Assembly (NCBI GenBank): GCA_963803155.1
Contig: CAWDMN010000052.1
Location: forward strand, 1-64,000
Source: CAWDMN01 sp963803155
GTDB lineage: Bacteria > Acidobacteriota > Terriglobia > Versatilivoradales > Versatilivoraceae
Length of the DNA stretch: 64,000 nt
Reading direction: 5' to 3'
Position 1 is the stretch's first letter; every line of letters begins with the position of its first letter. The translations under genes were made by a program, and so were the position numbers. Of the stretch, positions 18,779 through 27,858 are shown piece by piece. Under the pieces are notes generated by a model. That model made no database searches, was not told where the DNA came from, and saw only the letters and a program-made list of their open reading frames with translations.

Positions 18779-19867
18779 TCAACTTTTATGGAAATGCGAC
18801 TCTGCATTTAGACTTTTTCCAGCCCCTTTTTTTCTAGCCGCCTTGATCCCGATTCCGATTAAGAAAATGACGGCAAGTATCATCAATGAACCCAGAATGC
18901 CTGAAACCGAGGAGCCGGCTCCAACCTTGGGCCACGCGTTCCTCTGATACTTAGCAGCTTCCACGTTTCCAGTCGATTCTTTTTTGGGAAGGGAATAATC
19001 AGCCAAGACAGCCGTTTTGGCCTGGATGGTTTTCAGCAGGGCCGCTATACCCTTTTGGCGTTCGGGCAAGTTGGATTTGCCGTACACTTTTTCAATAGCC
19101 CATTCAAGGCCATCCGGGTGAGACGAGGCAAACCAGGAAAGGATACCGCCCATGAACATGGCCAGTGCTAGAAAAGTGAGCGCGATCTTCTTCATCTGGA
19201 TTGCCGCTGGCAAAGGCCGCGACTCGGCAATGCTTCCTATCAGCTCGGGGCGGGCTGCTCTCACATAGTTGACGACACCGGCAGTGACGAATCCCTCCAC
19301 CAATCCGATAACGAAATGAATGGGCAGCATCAGCAGCACAAAGGCGAAAAAAGGGAGTTCACTCCTGCCGGAGAGAGACGTCTGGAGGACCACGGAAAAA
19401 GCGCCCAGTTGAAACCCAGCCACTGACGCCAGCAGAGAAGCCAACAGGATGCGACGGGATGACATCGTTTTCCCTGTGATCGGTTTGTAAATGAAAAGGT
19501 ATCCGATGAAACAAGGATAAATGGCGAGATTCCAGATGTTGCAGCCCAAAGCCAGAAGTCCGCCGTCGGCAAAGAAGAGACACTGAATCGTCAGGACCGA
19601 TGCCATTACGATGAAGGCAGCCCAGGGGCCGAGAAGAATTGCCAGGATCATCCCTCCTCCCAGATGCCCGCTCGAGCCGGTGCCCGGAATGACGAAGTTG
19701 ACCATCTGAGCCGCGAAAATGAAGGCCCCCATCACTCCCATGAGAGGAATTGTCCTCTCATCAAGCTCTCTCTTAATTTTTTTTGAACTGTATGCGATCA
19801 CCCCCAATGTGCCGGCCCAAAAGGCGGCGCCGACCACGGGCGAAAGCAAAGCATCGGACATATGCAT
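18779..19867 (-). CDS. cbiM: CbiM-type metal-binding permease fused to a PDGLE (CbiN-like) domain
   Basis: This 362-residue membrane protein is the substrate-binding component of the cobalt/nickel ECF transporter. It begins MHMSDALLSP; the family needs an N-terminal Met-His for metal coordination, so the ATG at 19867 is right. About six or seven transmembrane segments fill residues 1-220 (with NFVIPGTGSSGHLGGGM carrying the inner histidine). A second part (about 225-345) contains PDGLEWAIEKVY, the PDGLE motif of CbiN/NikN-like domains, a transmembrane helix on each side, and a lysine-rich end. The fusion replaces a separate cbiN. Cobalt and nickel cannot be told apart from sequence alone. The 538-base region upstream is divergent from the next gene. 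Confidence 0.88.
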   Translation of the reverse strand: MHMSDALLSPVVGAAFWAGTLGVIAYSSKKIKRELDERTIPLMGVMGAFIFAAQMVNFVIPGTGSSGHLGGGMILAILLGPWAAFIVMASVLTIQCLFFADGGLLALGCNIWNLAIYPCFIGYLFIYKPITGKTMSSRRILLASLLASVAGFQLGAFSVVLQTSLSGRSELPFFAFVLLMLPIHFVIGLVEGFVTAGVVNYVRAARPELIGSIAESRPLPAAIQMKKIALTFLALAMFMGGILSWFASSHPDGLEWAIEKVYGKSNLPERQKGIAALLKTIQAKTAVLADYSLPKKESTGNVEAAKYQRNAWPKVGAGSSVSGILGSLMILAVIFLIGIGIKAARKKGAGKSLNAESHFHKS

Positions 19868-20405
19868 GTCTTGCTTTTTCGACCTTTCTCTTCACAACTA
19901 GCCGATAATGTGATTCTCCCCAATTGGCCAATAGCGGCGAGATTTAGGGTCACTTCGGCGGACTTCCCCCTGGGCCACGGGCATGGCGGCTGATCCAGAT
20001 TGGCTTCTGGAGGAAGAAGCTCACCATATCTATACCACCGCGAAACAAGGGAAATCAACCGGATTCAGAAATCGGGCTAATCAGCGCGTAGTTCAACGTA
20101 GGAATGGGTAATAGAAATAAAGACTGGAAAAAGTAGGGGAGATCGAACCTTCTAGTGAGCTGGTCTTTGACTTTGGCTTACCGCTGACAATTCGGCGGGA
20201 GCCCCCCCCCCTCCCGGCGTCCTGTCGGCTCTTTCAGCCAACAGACTGTTTATCCATCCTGTCTCACTTGGAATTGCGCCAAGCTGATCATCTCCCGTGG
20301 ACGTTCTATCGAAAACAGCGCTATACTCTCTCTTCAAACTGCGGGATTCGGTCTGGAGTTGTTTCCGTCAAAGCATATTTTCTAATTTCACAATGAGGTG
20401 GGGCG
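19868..20405. other. Divergent intergenic region upstream of cbiM
   Basis: About 540 bases separate cbiM (minus) from the next gene (plus). On the minus strand, 19930-20080 could fold into several GC-rich hairpins, for example around CCAGAAGCCAATCTGG at 19994-20009, but I could not find a convincing B12 box or other riboswitch core. A C10 homopolymer lies at 20202-20211. Confidence 0.4.
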
Positions 20406-21299
20406 ATGCAAAAAAAGGGAATTGCAATTCAAATGAGCAATCGGCGTAATTTTTTGGAGCAAATTGGCTGGGGGGCCGCCGCCACATTTGTCACGACATT
20501 CAATGTGGAAGCCAGCGGTGGAGCCGGAGCCAAACCGTCCAAGATCGCTTTTAACACGGCAAACTTGGTTGCCCGGGTGAGCAATTATCGTTTTGAACTC
20601 AGCCATTGGATGGAGCAGCATCAGAAAACCGTGAAAGCCACCGATGAAGCCGCCTGGCGGGCCATTTGCGGAGAAATCGCGGCGTGCGGATTCAAGGCTG
20701 TGGAAGTGTGGGCAGCTCACGCTTCACCAGAGACGATGGATAAAATTAAAGTGATGCTTTGGAAGAAAATCCTTCAGCAGTCGGGATTGAAGCCCATAGG
20801 CTATGGCGGAGAGCTTAGCCGCGAGACCGCGCAGATTTGTGCCTGGCTCGAAATTCCCGCTATTAATGGCGGATTGGGAGCTCTAACGCCGGAAAAGGGA
20901 ACTGCCCTATGCAAAGAATATGGTGTCGCCTTAAACTTGGAAAACCACCCGGAAAAGAACTCGGAAGAAATTCTGAAGAAAATCAATGGCGGCAATCAAT
21001 GGCTGGGAGTCTGCATTGATATGGGTTGGTTGGGGACTCAGGGCGCCTCAGTTCCCGATGTCATAAAGAAAATCGGCCCATTGGTGCGACACGTCCATGT
21101 GAAAGACGTCAAAGCCGTTGGCAAGCACGAGACCTGTTTGTTAGGGGAAGGCGTCGTCAACGTGGCCGGGTGCATCAAAACATTGCGGGCTCAAAACTAC
21201 ACCGGCTGGTATTCCTGGGAAGACGAGCCAGAAGACCGCAATCCCTTCGATTCAGCCCGGCGCAATCGCCAGTGGATTGAAAAACAGTTGGCCGGATAG
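20406..21299 (+). CDS. Exported sugar-phosphate isomerase/epimerase-like TIM-barrel protein
   Basis: This 297-residue protein belongs to the AP-endonuclease-2/xylose-isomerase-like TIM-barrel superfamily. An N-terminal RRNFLEQIGWGAAATFV stretch resembles a Tat leader. Metal-site-type motifs appear in order: NLENHPEKNSEEI (Glu and His), CIDMGWLG, HVHVKDVKAVG and YSWEDEPEDRNPFDSARRN. The start at 20406 has GAGGTGGGG a few bases upstream. Homologues usually interconvert sugars or act on inositol-type compounds; which substrate is used here cannot be read. It stands alone on the plus strand between two minus-strand blocks. Confidence 0.75.
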   Translation: MQKKGIAIQMSNRRNFLEQIGWGAAATFVTTFNVEASGGAGAKPSKIAFNTANLVARVSNYRFELSHWMEQHQKTVKATDEAAWRAICGEIAACGFKAVEVWAAHASPETMDKIKVMLWKKILQQSGLKPIGYGGELSRETAQICAWLEIPAINGGLGALTPEKGTALCKEYGVALNLENHPEKNSEEILKKINGGNQWLGVCIDMGWLGTQGASVPDVIKKIGPLVRHVHVKDVKAVGKHETCLLGEGVVNVAGCIKTLRAQNYTGWYSWEDEPEDRNPFDSARRNRQWIEKQLAG

Positions 21300-21471
21300 G
21301 CATTAAATGACTCGTGACTTCTCAGTTTCCATTCGTTTGGCAGCCACGCTGAGTGCGGCATGCGAGGCGCAAAGGCCAGACACATAGCCGAAAGCTCACG
21401 CCCTCCGGCTCAGGCGGACTCACCGTGGCTGCTATTGAAACAAGGAACTGAGCGGCCACAAAAATTGATTA

Positions 21472-23061
21472 TCACCTCCAGCGATAAAGCCAGCCCCGCG
21501 CCTGCAGGGTCTGTTCCTGATCGTTCAATCTCACTTGAGCGGGTTGATCGTTGAAGTTTTCCATAACCCAACTGCCATCTTTAAAAAGATAAAAGCCAAT
21601 TCCGCTCGGAGCCTGAAGAGCAGTTTGAAATGGCTTTAAGAAGGGTTCCCGCAGAGCGTTGACTTCTCCGGCGGGCATTTGCAATAGAGATTTCGGCGCG
21701 CCATTGACTTTCAATATTCGCACGTTGGAAGCCTGCCAATCGATTTTTTCCTTCAGGCGGGATGCCAATCCATCAGTGATCAGCACCGGTTTCCCGGATC
21801 GGATAAAGCTGGAAATTTTTTCTCCCAGTTCAGGATCCTTCAAGGCATGGATGGAGAAAAAGGCCGCGGGAGCTTCCTCAGGAAATTGGTGGCAGGGGAC
21901 CAGCGGGAAACCGAGCATGCCCAAAAAATCAAATATATTATTTTCTTTGCCCGGATCGCTGTTGGGTGGTTTGTAAACGGCGATGCCGATGATGGGCCGC
22001 CGTTGAATCTCACCGGCCACCTCAAAAAGTTCGGGCACATGTTCCCGCAGAGCCGCCACATTTTTAGGACCTGTCTCGCTTTGCAGGCCGCCATAACAAA
22101 AAAGCATCGACTCACGGGCGCCACCAAGGACCGTTTGGCGCGCTTGTTCAATATAAGTTTTTTCAGTTGTTCCAAGCCAATCGTACCAGCCACCGCCGCA
22201 TTTTTCTCCTCCAATTTGTCCCAGCCAGCGCATGAGGAAAAAGGCGGCATAGGGGACATTCCCGCCCCATTGTTTGTCAGTATAATCTCGGATTTCCGTT
22301 CCCACCCATGTCCGGTCGAAGTCCGCCGTTTCGCGGATCACTTCATAACCTCTTTCCTGGAACAATTCGTACCATTGAGGGAATTTAACAATGAAGGTCA
22401 CCTTGGGATTGATCTGACGGCCCGCGGCCAGGACATATTCGCGCGATAAATTCACCATCAATTCACAGCGATATTCGCTCCAGCTGTCCCCAGGAACGGG
22501 GAATGTTTTCTCTCCGATTCTGACCGTCCTGGACTTTCTAGCTGTCGTGCATTCAACGCATGAACAATCGTTGAACCAGAAATCGTCAATCATGATTTCG
22601 TCGAACAGGCCCGCGGCGTATTCAAAAATGCTTTTGATCCGCTCCTGGTTGGGACGGTGAGTCAAACACGAAATTTCTTTTCCCCAGCCGGTGGACGGCT
22701 TTCCTAGGCGAGTGGTGGTAATACAGCCGGAGACTTCGAAGCCCTCCTTCAGAAAGGCTTCTTTTGCCTTCAAAAGGGCATCGCGTTTGGCCTGGTACCC
22801 ATCACGAAATTCTTCAATGTAGACTTTGGTCACGCCAGTCTTTTTGCACCATTGGATGGCCTCTTCAGTTCCTTTTCCCTTGGAAAGCAAGTCACGAACA
22901 TCCTGTGCAGTAAACAAAGTGGATAAACGGTGGACTTGTTTATGATTTTGGGCCATTGTCCAAAGGTCTTCCGCGGACGAAACCTGCACAGTCCATATTA
23001 AGGAAAAACAGAAGGTGAGCAGGCAGAGAGAAATTCTCCGTAAATGTTTTAGAATTTTCAT
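21472..23061 (-). CDS. Secreted TIM-barrel plus flavodoxin-like hydrolase, function unknown
   Basis: This predicted 529-residue exported protein starts at ATG 23061, with CAGGAGG about 10 bases upstream and a signal peptide at residues 1-30. An upstream in-frame start would bury it. Residues about 40-320 look like a glycoside-hydrolase-type barrel (VTKVYIEEFRDGY, then LFDEIMIDDFWFNDCSCVEC with paired Asp and a CSCVEC cluster). Residues about 360-450 resemble a class-I-amidotransferase-like domain (FLGMLGFPLVPCHQFP, SGKPVLITDGLA). This two-domain layout is seen in uncharacterised secreted hydrolases of Planctomycetes and Verrucomicrobia. I do not recognise a named family with certainty. Confidence 0.6.
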   Translation of the reverse strand: MKILKHLRRISLCLLTFCFSLIWTVQVSSAEDLWTMAQNHKQVHRLSTLFTAQDVRDLLSKGKGTEEAIQWCKKTGVTKVYIEEFRDGYQAKRDALLKAKEAFLKEGFEVSGCITTTRLGKPSTGWGKEISCLTHRPNQERIKSIFEYAAGLFDEIMIDDFWFNDCSCVECTTARKSRTVRIGEKTFPVPGDSWSEYRCELMVNLSREYVLAAGRQINPKVTFIVKFPQWYELFQERGYEVIRETADFDRTWVGTEIRDYTDKQWGGNVPYAAFFLMRWLGQIGGEKCGGGWYDWLGTTEKTYIEQARQTVLGGARESMLFCYGGLQSETGPKNVAALREHVPELFEVAGEIQRRPIIGIAVYKPPNSDPGKENNIFDFLGMLGFPLVPCHQFPEEAPAAFFSIHALKDPELGEKISSFIRSGKPVLITDGLASRLKEKIDWQASNVRILKVNGAPKSLLQMPAGEVNALREPFLKPFQTALQAPSGIGFYLFKDGSWVMENFNDQPAQVRLNDQEQTLQARGWLYRWR

Positions 23062-23181
23062 GGGTGATCCGTCCTCCTGAATGTATTCGGTTTTGTCTTT
23101 TTCCACGGCCATCTCGGCCGGTTTATGCTTGTGAAAAAGCACAAAAAACTTCTTCCGCGGAATCTGGTCCAGATTGATTTA

Positions 23182-23577
23182 TTAACTAGAAGAGGGCGTC
23201 AGTTCAGATCCATAAAGCGCTTTGTGGATCAGAGCTATCAGATATTGGGAATTAAAAGGCTTGGTGACGAATCCGGCGGCCCCTTCCTCAGCGGCTTTTT
23301 CCATGTCGTACTCGCTGGAGCGCGCGGTTAGGAAAATGACGGGAATGCCGGCCGTGCGCAGGTTGGATTTCAACCGCTGTAGGACCGTGTGGCCATCGCC
23401 GGCGGGCATGCCAATATCGAGGACGATCAAATCGGGAAGGTCGCGCAACGCTGATTGTGTGGCCGCAAATCCATCCCCAGCCATCAGAACATCATACCCT
23501 TCCGACTTTAAGCGCATGCTCAAGGATTTCAAAATATCCACCTCGTCATCGACGATCAGGATTTTTTTCTTTTCCAT
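23182..23577 (-). CDS. Single-domain response regulator (CheY-like)
   Basis: This 131-residue receiver has no output domain. The acidic pair is in ILIVDDEVD (D10, D11), the phospho-acceptor Asp is in LIVLDIGMP near residue 54, the switch Thr is in FLTARSS and the conserved Lys is in VTKPF. The start at 23577 is preceded by GGGGAG. It lies 228 bases downstream of the split histidine kinase on the same strand, a plausible partner. A few extra residues (GSELTPSSS) follow the last helix. Confidence 0.9.
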   Translation of the reverse strand: MEKKKILIVDDEVDILKSLSMRLKSEGYDVLMAGDGFAATQSALRDLPDLIVLDIGMPAGDGHTVLQRLKSNLRTAGIPVIFLTARSSEYDMEKAAEEGAAGFVTKPFNSQYLIALIHKALYGSELTPSSS

Positions 23578-23805
23578 GGTTCATCTCCCCTCTTCAATCA
23601 GTACTTCCGTCGGTCATAATTATTGCTTATTAAGAATGATTATATATCAGACTTAGGCTTCGCCAGAGTATATCTCAAAATCTAATCTATTTCTGTGCAG
23701 GGTGGAATAGTTGTCGGCGGACCCCATTCCATAGCTCTTTTATCAGCGCAGGGAACCACCTATAAACCCAAAAACTCCGGCTATTAATGCCCATGCCAAT
23801 AAAAG

Positions 23806-25053
23806 TCATCGGCTCAGCAGCGTCTCAACTTTTTCCAGCAGTTCGGAAATGCTAAACGGTTTCATGAGGAAATCATCACCGCCCAGTGCGAGCATTTCCT
23901 CTCGATGATCAGAGTACCCAGATATAATCAGAAAACGGGTTGACAGAGCCCGGTTCCCTTGTCTCATCGACTTCAACACTTCTCGACCGTCAATTTCCGG
24001 CATGACGACATCCAGAATCACCAGGTCCGGTTCGAATTCACCATACCGGATGCAACCTTCGTATCCACTGGCAGTGGTCTGAACTTCCAGCGGCAGATGG
24101 CTATGCGGCAACAATTCGGCGATCATTTGCAGGACCTGGATTTCATCGTCTATGACTAACACCTTGCGGCGCCAGAGGGAATCTTCCCCTCCGATCCAGG
24201 GAAGGAAATTTTCTTTTTTCAAAGTGGCCAACATTTCCCGAGGAGAGCTATCTAGAAACTCGCCGACACGGAATTCCAGCCGGTCGATTCCTTCCAGGCG
24301 GGGAGGGAGCATTCGGGAGATTCTCTGCAACAAAACCCGGCTTCCAGCCTTGTCGGTTTCCAACAGTAAGAAAAGCAGTCTTTCTTTTTCCGTCAGAAGC
24401 GACTCGTCGCGATAGTCCCGGAAAGTGGAATCCGCGGCCTGCTGGACTTTGCGCAGGCAGGCAAGGTGTGCGGGGGGATTCTCCCCTTGGCCGTCGCGGC
24501 ACCGGATCAATACCAGGGAGAGAGGTTTTCCCCGCCCGCGGGATAGTTTCAAATGGTCTTCGATAAAAACCTGGAGCTCCTCCTCTTCCTGATGCAAAGG
24601 CACGGTAAAATAAAACCGACTCCCCTTGCCCAGTTCACTCTCCAAGCCAATTTCACCTCCATGCAACTGGACGATATGGCGCGAAATGGTCAACCCCAAT
24701 CCAGTCCCCTTGGCTCCGGGCCCTTCGGGGCGATCCAGCTGAGTGAAGGCTTCAAATATGTGGGATTGATTGCGCAAGTTGATTCCCATGCCATTGTCTT
24801 GCACCTCGATTCGGACATAGCCCTCCTGAAGAACCACGCGAAGCCAGATTTTGCCCCCCTCCGGCGTATATTTCTGAGCATTTCCCATCAGATTGAAGAG
24901 AACTTGACTGATCTTAGTGTGGTCGCAGAGAACGGGAGGCAGATCGTCCGGCACTTGAAGTTCCAGGATTTGGCTGGCGGCTTGACAGCGGACCTGAAAA
25001 TCGGCGAAACACTCATCCAGGAGCGACCGGAGATCAGTTCGGCGGCGCCTCAT
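23806..25053 (-). CDS. Histidine-kinase ATPase domain plus C-terminal receiver (second half of split kinase)
   Basis: This 415-residue frame holds a HATPase_c domain (about 10-135): FNLMGNAQKYTPEGGKIWL (N box), DNGMGI (G1), GAKGTGLGLTISRHIVQLHG (G2). A weakly conserved middle domain (about 140-280) has a GGDEF-like helical pattern but no GGDEF motif. A receiver domain (about 290-415) has VLVIDDEIQ, VILDVVMP and MKPF. It starts at the ATG that overlaps the stop of the upstream frame (ATGA at 25050-25053). It lacks a dimerisation/phospho-acceptor domain, which is encoded in the frame just upstream, so the two together make one normal hybrid kinase. Confidence 0.8.
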   Translation of the reverse strand: MRRRRTDLRSLLDECFADFQVRCQAASQILELQVPDDLPPVLCDHTKISQVLFNLMGNAQKYTPEGGKIWLRVVLQEGYVRIEVQDNGMGINLRNQSHIFEAFTQLDRPEGPGAKGTGLGLTISRHIVQLHGGEIGLESELGKGSRFYFTVPLHQEEEELQVFIEDHLKLSRGRGKPLSLVLIRCRDGQGENPPAHLACLRKVQQAADSTFRDYRDESLLTEKERLLFLLLETDKAGSRVLLQRISRMLPPRLEGIDRLEFRVGEFLDSSPREMLATLKKENFLPWIGGEDSLWRRKVLVIDDEIQVLQMIAELLPHSHLPLEVQTTASGYEGCIRYGEFEPDLVILDVVMPEIDGREVLKSMRQGNRALSTRFLIISGYSDHREEMLALGGDDFLMKPFSISELLEKVETLLSR

Positions 25054-25682
25054 TCTAGCCGGCCTGACTCGATGCGGGAAAAGTCCAGCAGATCGTTGAT
25101 CAGCGTGCCCAGCCGGTCACAATTTCGCAGGGCGGCGGAAAGGCATTCCGCCTGTTCGGCGGAGATTGGCCCTGGCACTCCATCGTGCACCAGGGAAACG
25201 TATTCCCGGACGATGGCTAATGGAGTCCTCAACTCGTGGGAGGCGGTGGAAAGCAACTCCATCTTTAGCCGTTCATAGCCTTTTAATCCAGAGAGATTCT
25301 TTTTGCGTTCTACTGCCATGGAAAGAACCAGCAGAAGAGGAAAATGCCGGCCCTTTTTTTCCACGACTATTTCCTGTACTCCAAGGCGAATAGATTCAGA
25401 TAAGAGTTCCAGCGACCATTCCCGGATGATCAGCACCAAGGCGACTTCAGGGAATTGCCTTTGGGATTTTTCCAGGATGGAGAGAGCTTCTTGAACATTT
25501 TCTCCGGTGACATATACGATTACATCAAATGAGGCCTGGTTGAGCAGTTCAAAGGCCTGCCGAAAATTGTGAACGCTAGTCAAACGAATTTCCTCGACAC
25601 CTTCCTTTAAGAGCCGGTTCTTCAACCGTGAACAGCGCCGGGAATCGACAGTCCAGAGCAAGATATTCAGTTCATTCTTCAT
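25050..25682 (-). CDS. Histidine-kinase N-terminal half: receiver-like domain plus HisKA
   Basis: This 210-residue frame begins MKNELNILLWTVDSRRCSRL, a receiver-like domain without the usual acidic pair, so probably a pseudo-receiver (about 1-120). A HisKA domain follows, with the phospho-acceptor His in STASHELRTPLAIVREYVSL. It ends in DLLDFSRIESGRLE and a TGA, exactly where a full kinase would run on into the ATPase domain. The next frame starts inside this stop (ATGA), one base back. The start at 25682 has CGAGGA about 10 bases upstream. Either translational coupling or a frameshift joins the halves. Confidence 0.75.
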   Translation of the reverse strand: MKNELNILLWTVDSRRCSRLKNRLLKEGVEEIRLTSVHNFRQAFELLNQASFDVIVYVTGENVQEALSILEKSQRQFPEVALVLIIREWSLELLSESIRLGVQEIVVEKKGRHFPLLLVLSMAVERKKNLSGLKGYERLKMELLSTASHELRTPLAIVREYVSLVHDGVPGPISAEQAECLSAALRNCDRLGTLINDLLDFSRIESGRLE

Positions 25683-25983
25683 AATACAATTCCTCGATCC
25701 GACTTGATCGCAAAGCCTTGGGCATGGCCCGCTTTCAGAAAGCTTATCGGTTTTTCCTCCCGAGATGATCATTCATTCCATGGCCGTTTTTGCATCTTGG
25801 AGTCGACACAATATGCAAAAACCATAAAGCTATTTTACAAAAACGCCGAACATACACTTGCACCATAAGGTGCGCTGGTTTCTTTTTTTCTCTTCCGTTG
25901 ATTATCCAGCCTTTTTGGAGGTTGCGGTCCCAATTCAGTCTCAAATCTTTCAAAACTGCGATCTGACTTACCAGGAGGTATAG

Positions 25984-27741
25984 ATGTCTTTTGATTTTCT
26001 TACCATTCGGCAACGCTTCTTAGTTGCGACAATTTTTTCGGTGCTTTTAGGTGGAATTGTAGGTTGGAAAGGGAGTGGCTCATCCGGCATTTTCCTCTTT
26101 GTCGTCGTAGGAGCCATTGCGGCCGGAGTCGGTCTATTCCTGGCAAATGCAGTCGTGGATTCCTACAAAAACATTTCCGAGACTTGCCGGGAACTCTCTA
26201 CGAGAGATGCGAAGGCCATGGTGGAAAAGCCCGTTCTTCAGGAATTTCGTCCTCTTTTAAAAATATTGGAAGAAGTGCGGGAACGCTTTTACTGGTACAA
26301 AGGGTTGCTGGACTCCATCCCTTTCCCCATTTCCGCCACTGACATGAATATGAACTGGACCTTCATCAATAAACCGGTGGAGATGTTCCTGGGTGTCAAG
26401 AGGGACGACATCGTTGGGAAGCAATGCCACAATTGGAATGCGGATATCTGCCGGACCGAAAATTGCGGCATCGAGCAGTTGCGCAAGGGAAGCCTGCAAA
26501 CGCTCTTCTTCCAGCAGGGGCGCAATTTCCAAGTAGACACGGCCTATCTGTCCAATTCCAGCGGCGGCCGCGTGGGCCACATCGAAGTGGTCCAGGAAAT
26601 CACCGACAAGGTCAAAGCTTTCGATTTTCAGAAAAAGCAAGTGGAACGTCTGGCCCAGCTTTTACGGCAAATGGCGGGCGGCGATTTGACCTTCCAGATG
26701 AGTGTAGACGAAGGGGACCAATACACCAAAGAAGTGCGAAGCAGCTTTTTACAATTAACCGATAATCTGAATGAAGCAGTCAATAATCTGAATGACACTT
26801 TATCTCAAGTGACGATTGCGGCTGACCAGGTTACTTCAGCCTCTGGTCAGATTAGCACGGGGAGCCAAGGTTTATCGCAAAGCGCCTCCGATCAGGCCAG
26901 CGCTATTGAAGAGGTATCGAGCAGTTTGGAAGAGATGGCTTCCATGTCGAAGCTCAACGCTACCAATGCCAAGGAGGCCCAAGGACTCTGTGCCCATGCG
27001 CGCAGCAGTTCCGAAAAGGGATCCGTCAGTATGCAGAGACTATCCGATGCCATCAATCGGATCAAGAATTCTTCCAATGCCACTTCCAAGATTGTGAAGA
27101 CGATCGATGAAATTGCGTTTCAAACCAATCTTTTGGCCTTAAATGCGGCGGTGGAAGCGGCCCGGGCAGGCGATGCCGGCAAAGGATTTGCCGTGGTGGC
27201 CGAAGAAGTGCGCAATCTGGCCATTCGTAGCGCGGAAGCCGCCAAGAACACAGCCACTCTGATAGAAGAATCGGTACACAATGCCCTGGATGGGGTAAGC
27301 ATCAATAGGGAAGCCATGGAAAATTTGGATGAGGTCACCCGGCAGGTCATTCGCGTCAGCGAAATGATGGCGGAAATTTCATCTTCCTCTGACCAACAAA
27401 GTATGGGGGTAGAGCAGATTACCGAAGCTGTCGGCCAGATGACCGAATTGACTCAATCTGTAGCAGCCAGCGCTGAAGAGTCAGCCAGCGCAGCTCAAGA
27501 AATGTCCGGACAATCGATGGAACTGCAATCCATGGTGGCCCGTTTTCAGTTGAAATCTGGAGAAGAAGGCGTTCCATTGCATAATGCCGCTGCCACGGCT
27601 CCTGCCGGCACGAAGCGGGCACTTCCAAGGAAGAACAATGTGCGCCAGTTGCCCGCTTCCTCAGCGAATGCTTCCCGAGATCACAAAAAAGTGATCCCCC
27701 TAGATGAAGATGACGACAAAGAAGTGTTAAAAGATTTATAG
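25984..27741 (+). CDS. Methyl-accepting chemotaxis protein with Cys-containing cytoplasmic PAS domain
   Basis: This 585-residue chemoreceptor has two transmembrane helices (about 12-29 and 35-55) with almost no periplasmic loop between them, so it senses inside the cell or in the membrane. A PAS domain (about 100-210) contains CHNWNADICRTENCGI, a three-cysteine motif. A HAMP-like linker follows (QMAGGDLTFQMSVDEGDQYT). The long signalling coiled coil includes the hairpin DEIAFQTNLLALNAAVEAARAG. Methylation regions with A/Q/E-rich repeats lie on either side. The start has AGGAGG 6 bases upstream. It is divergent from the split kinase. No CheA or CheW gene is in the window, and no CheR-binding pentapeptide ends the protein. 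Confidence 0.9.
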   Translation: MSFDFLTIRQRFLVATIFSVLLGGIVGWKGSGSSGIFLFVVVGAIAAGVGLFLANAVVDSYKNISETCRELSTRDAKAMVEKPVLQEFRPLLKILEEVRERFYWYKGLLDSIPFPISATDMNMNWTFINKPVEMFLGVKRDDIVGKQCHNWNADICRTENCGIEQLRKGSLQTLFFQQGRNFQVDTAYLSNSSGGRVGHIEVVQEITDKVKAFDFQKKQVERLAQLLRQMAGGDLTFQMSVDEGDQYTKEVRSSFLQLTDNLNEAVNNLNDTLSQVTIAADQVTSASGQISTGSQGLSQSASDQASAIEEVSSSLEEMASMSKLNATNAKEAQGLCAHARSSSEKGSVSMQRLSDAINRIKNSSNATSKIVKTIDEIAFQTNLLALNAAVEAARAGDAGKGFAVVAEEVRNLAIRSAEAAKNTATLIEESVHNALDGVSINREAMENLDEVTRQVIRVSEMMAEISSSSDQQSMGVEQITEAVGQMTELTQSVAASAEESASAAQEMSGQSMELQSMVARFQLKSGEEGVPLHNAAATAPAGTKRALPRKNNVRQLPASSANASRDHKKVIPLDEDDDKEVLKDL

Positions 27742-27858
27742 ACGCGAAGCTTCATCTCGATTTGAGAGGGGCCACAAGGAGTTTTTCTCCCCTTCCTTCC
27801 ACCCCAATATTTTGTACAGGATTGTTAAATTATTTTGTCGCAGGTCCTTTGGCTCCTT

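Noticed and set aside
19868..20100. Possible cobalamin or NiCo riboswitch upstream of cbiM
   Set aside because: The minus-strand leader has hairpins and a GCCCAGG..TCCGCC stretch that faintly recalls a B12 box, but the conserved core and the box itself are absent. A covariance search would be needed.
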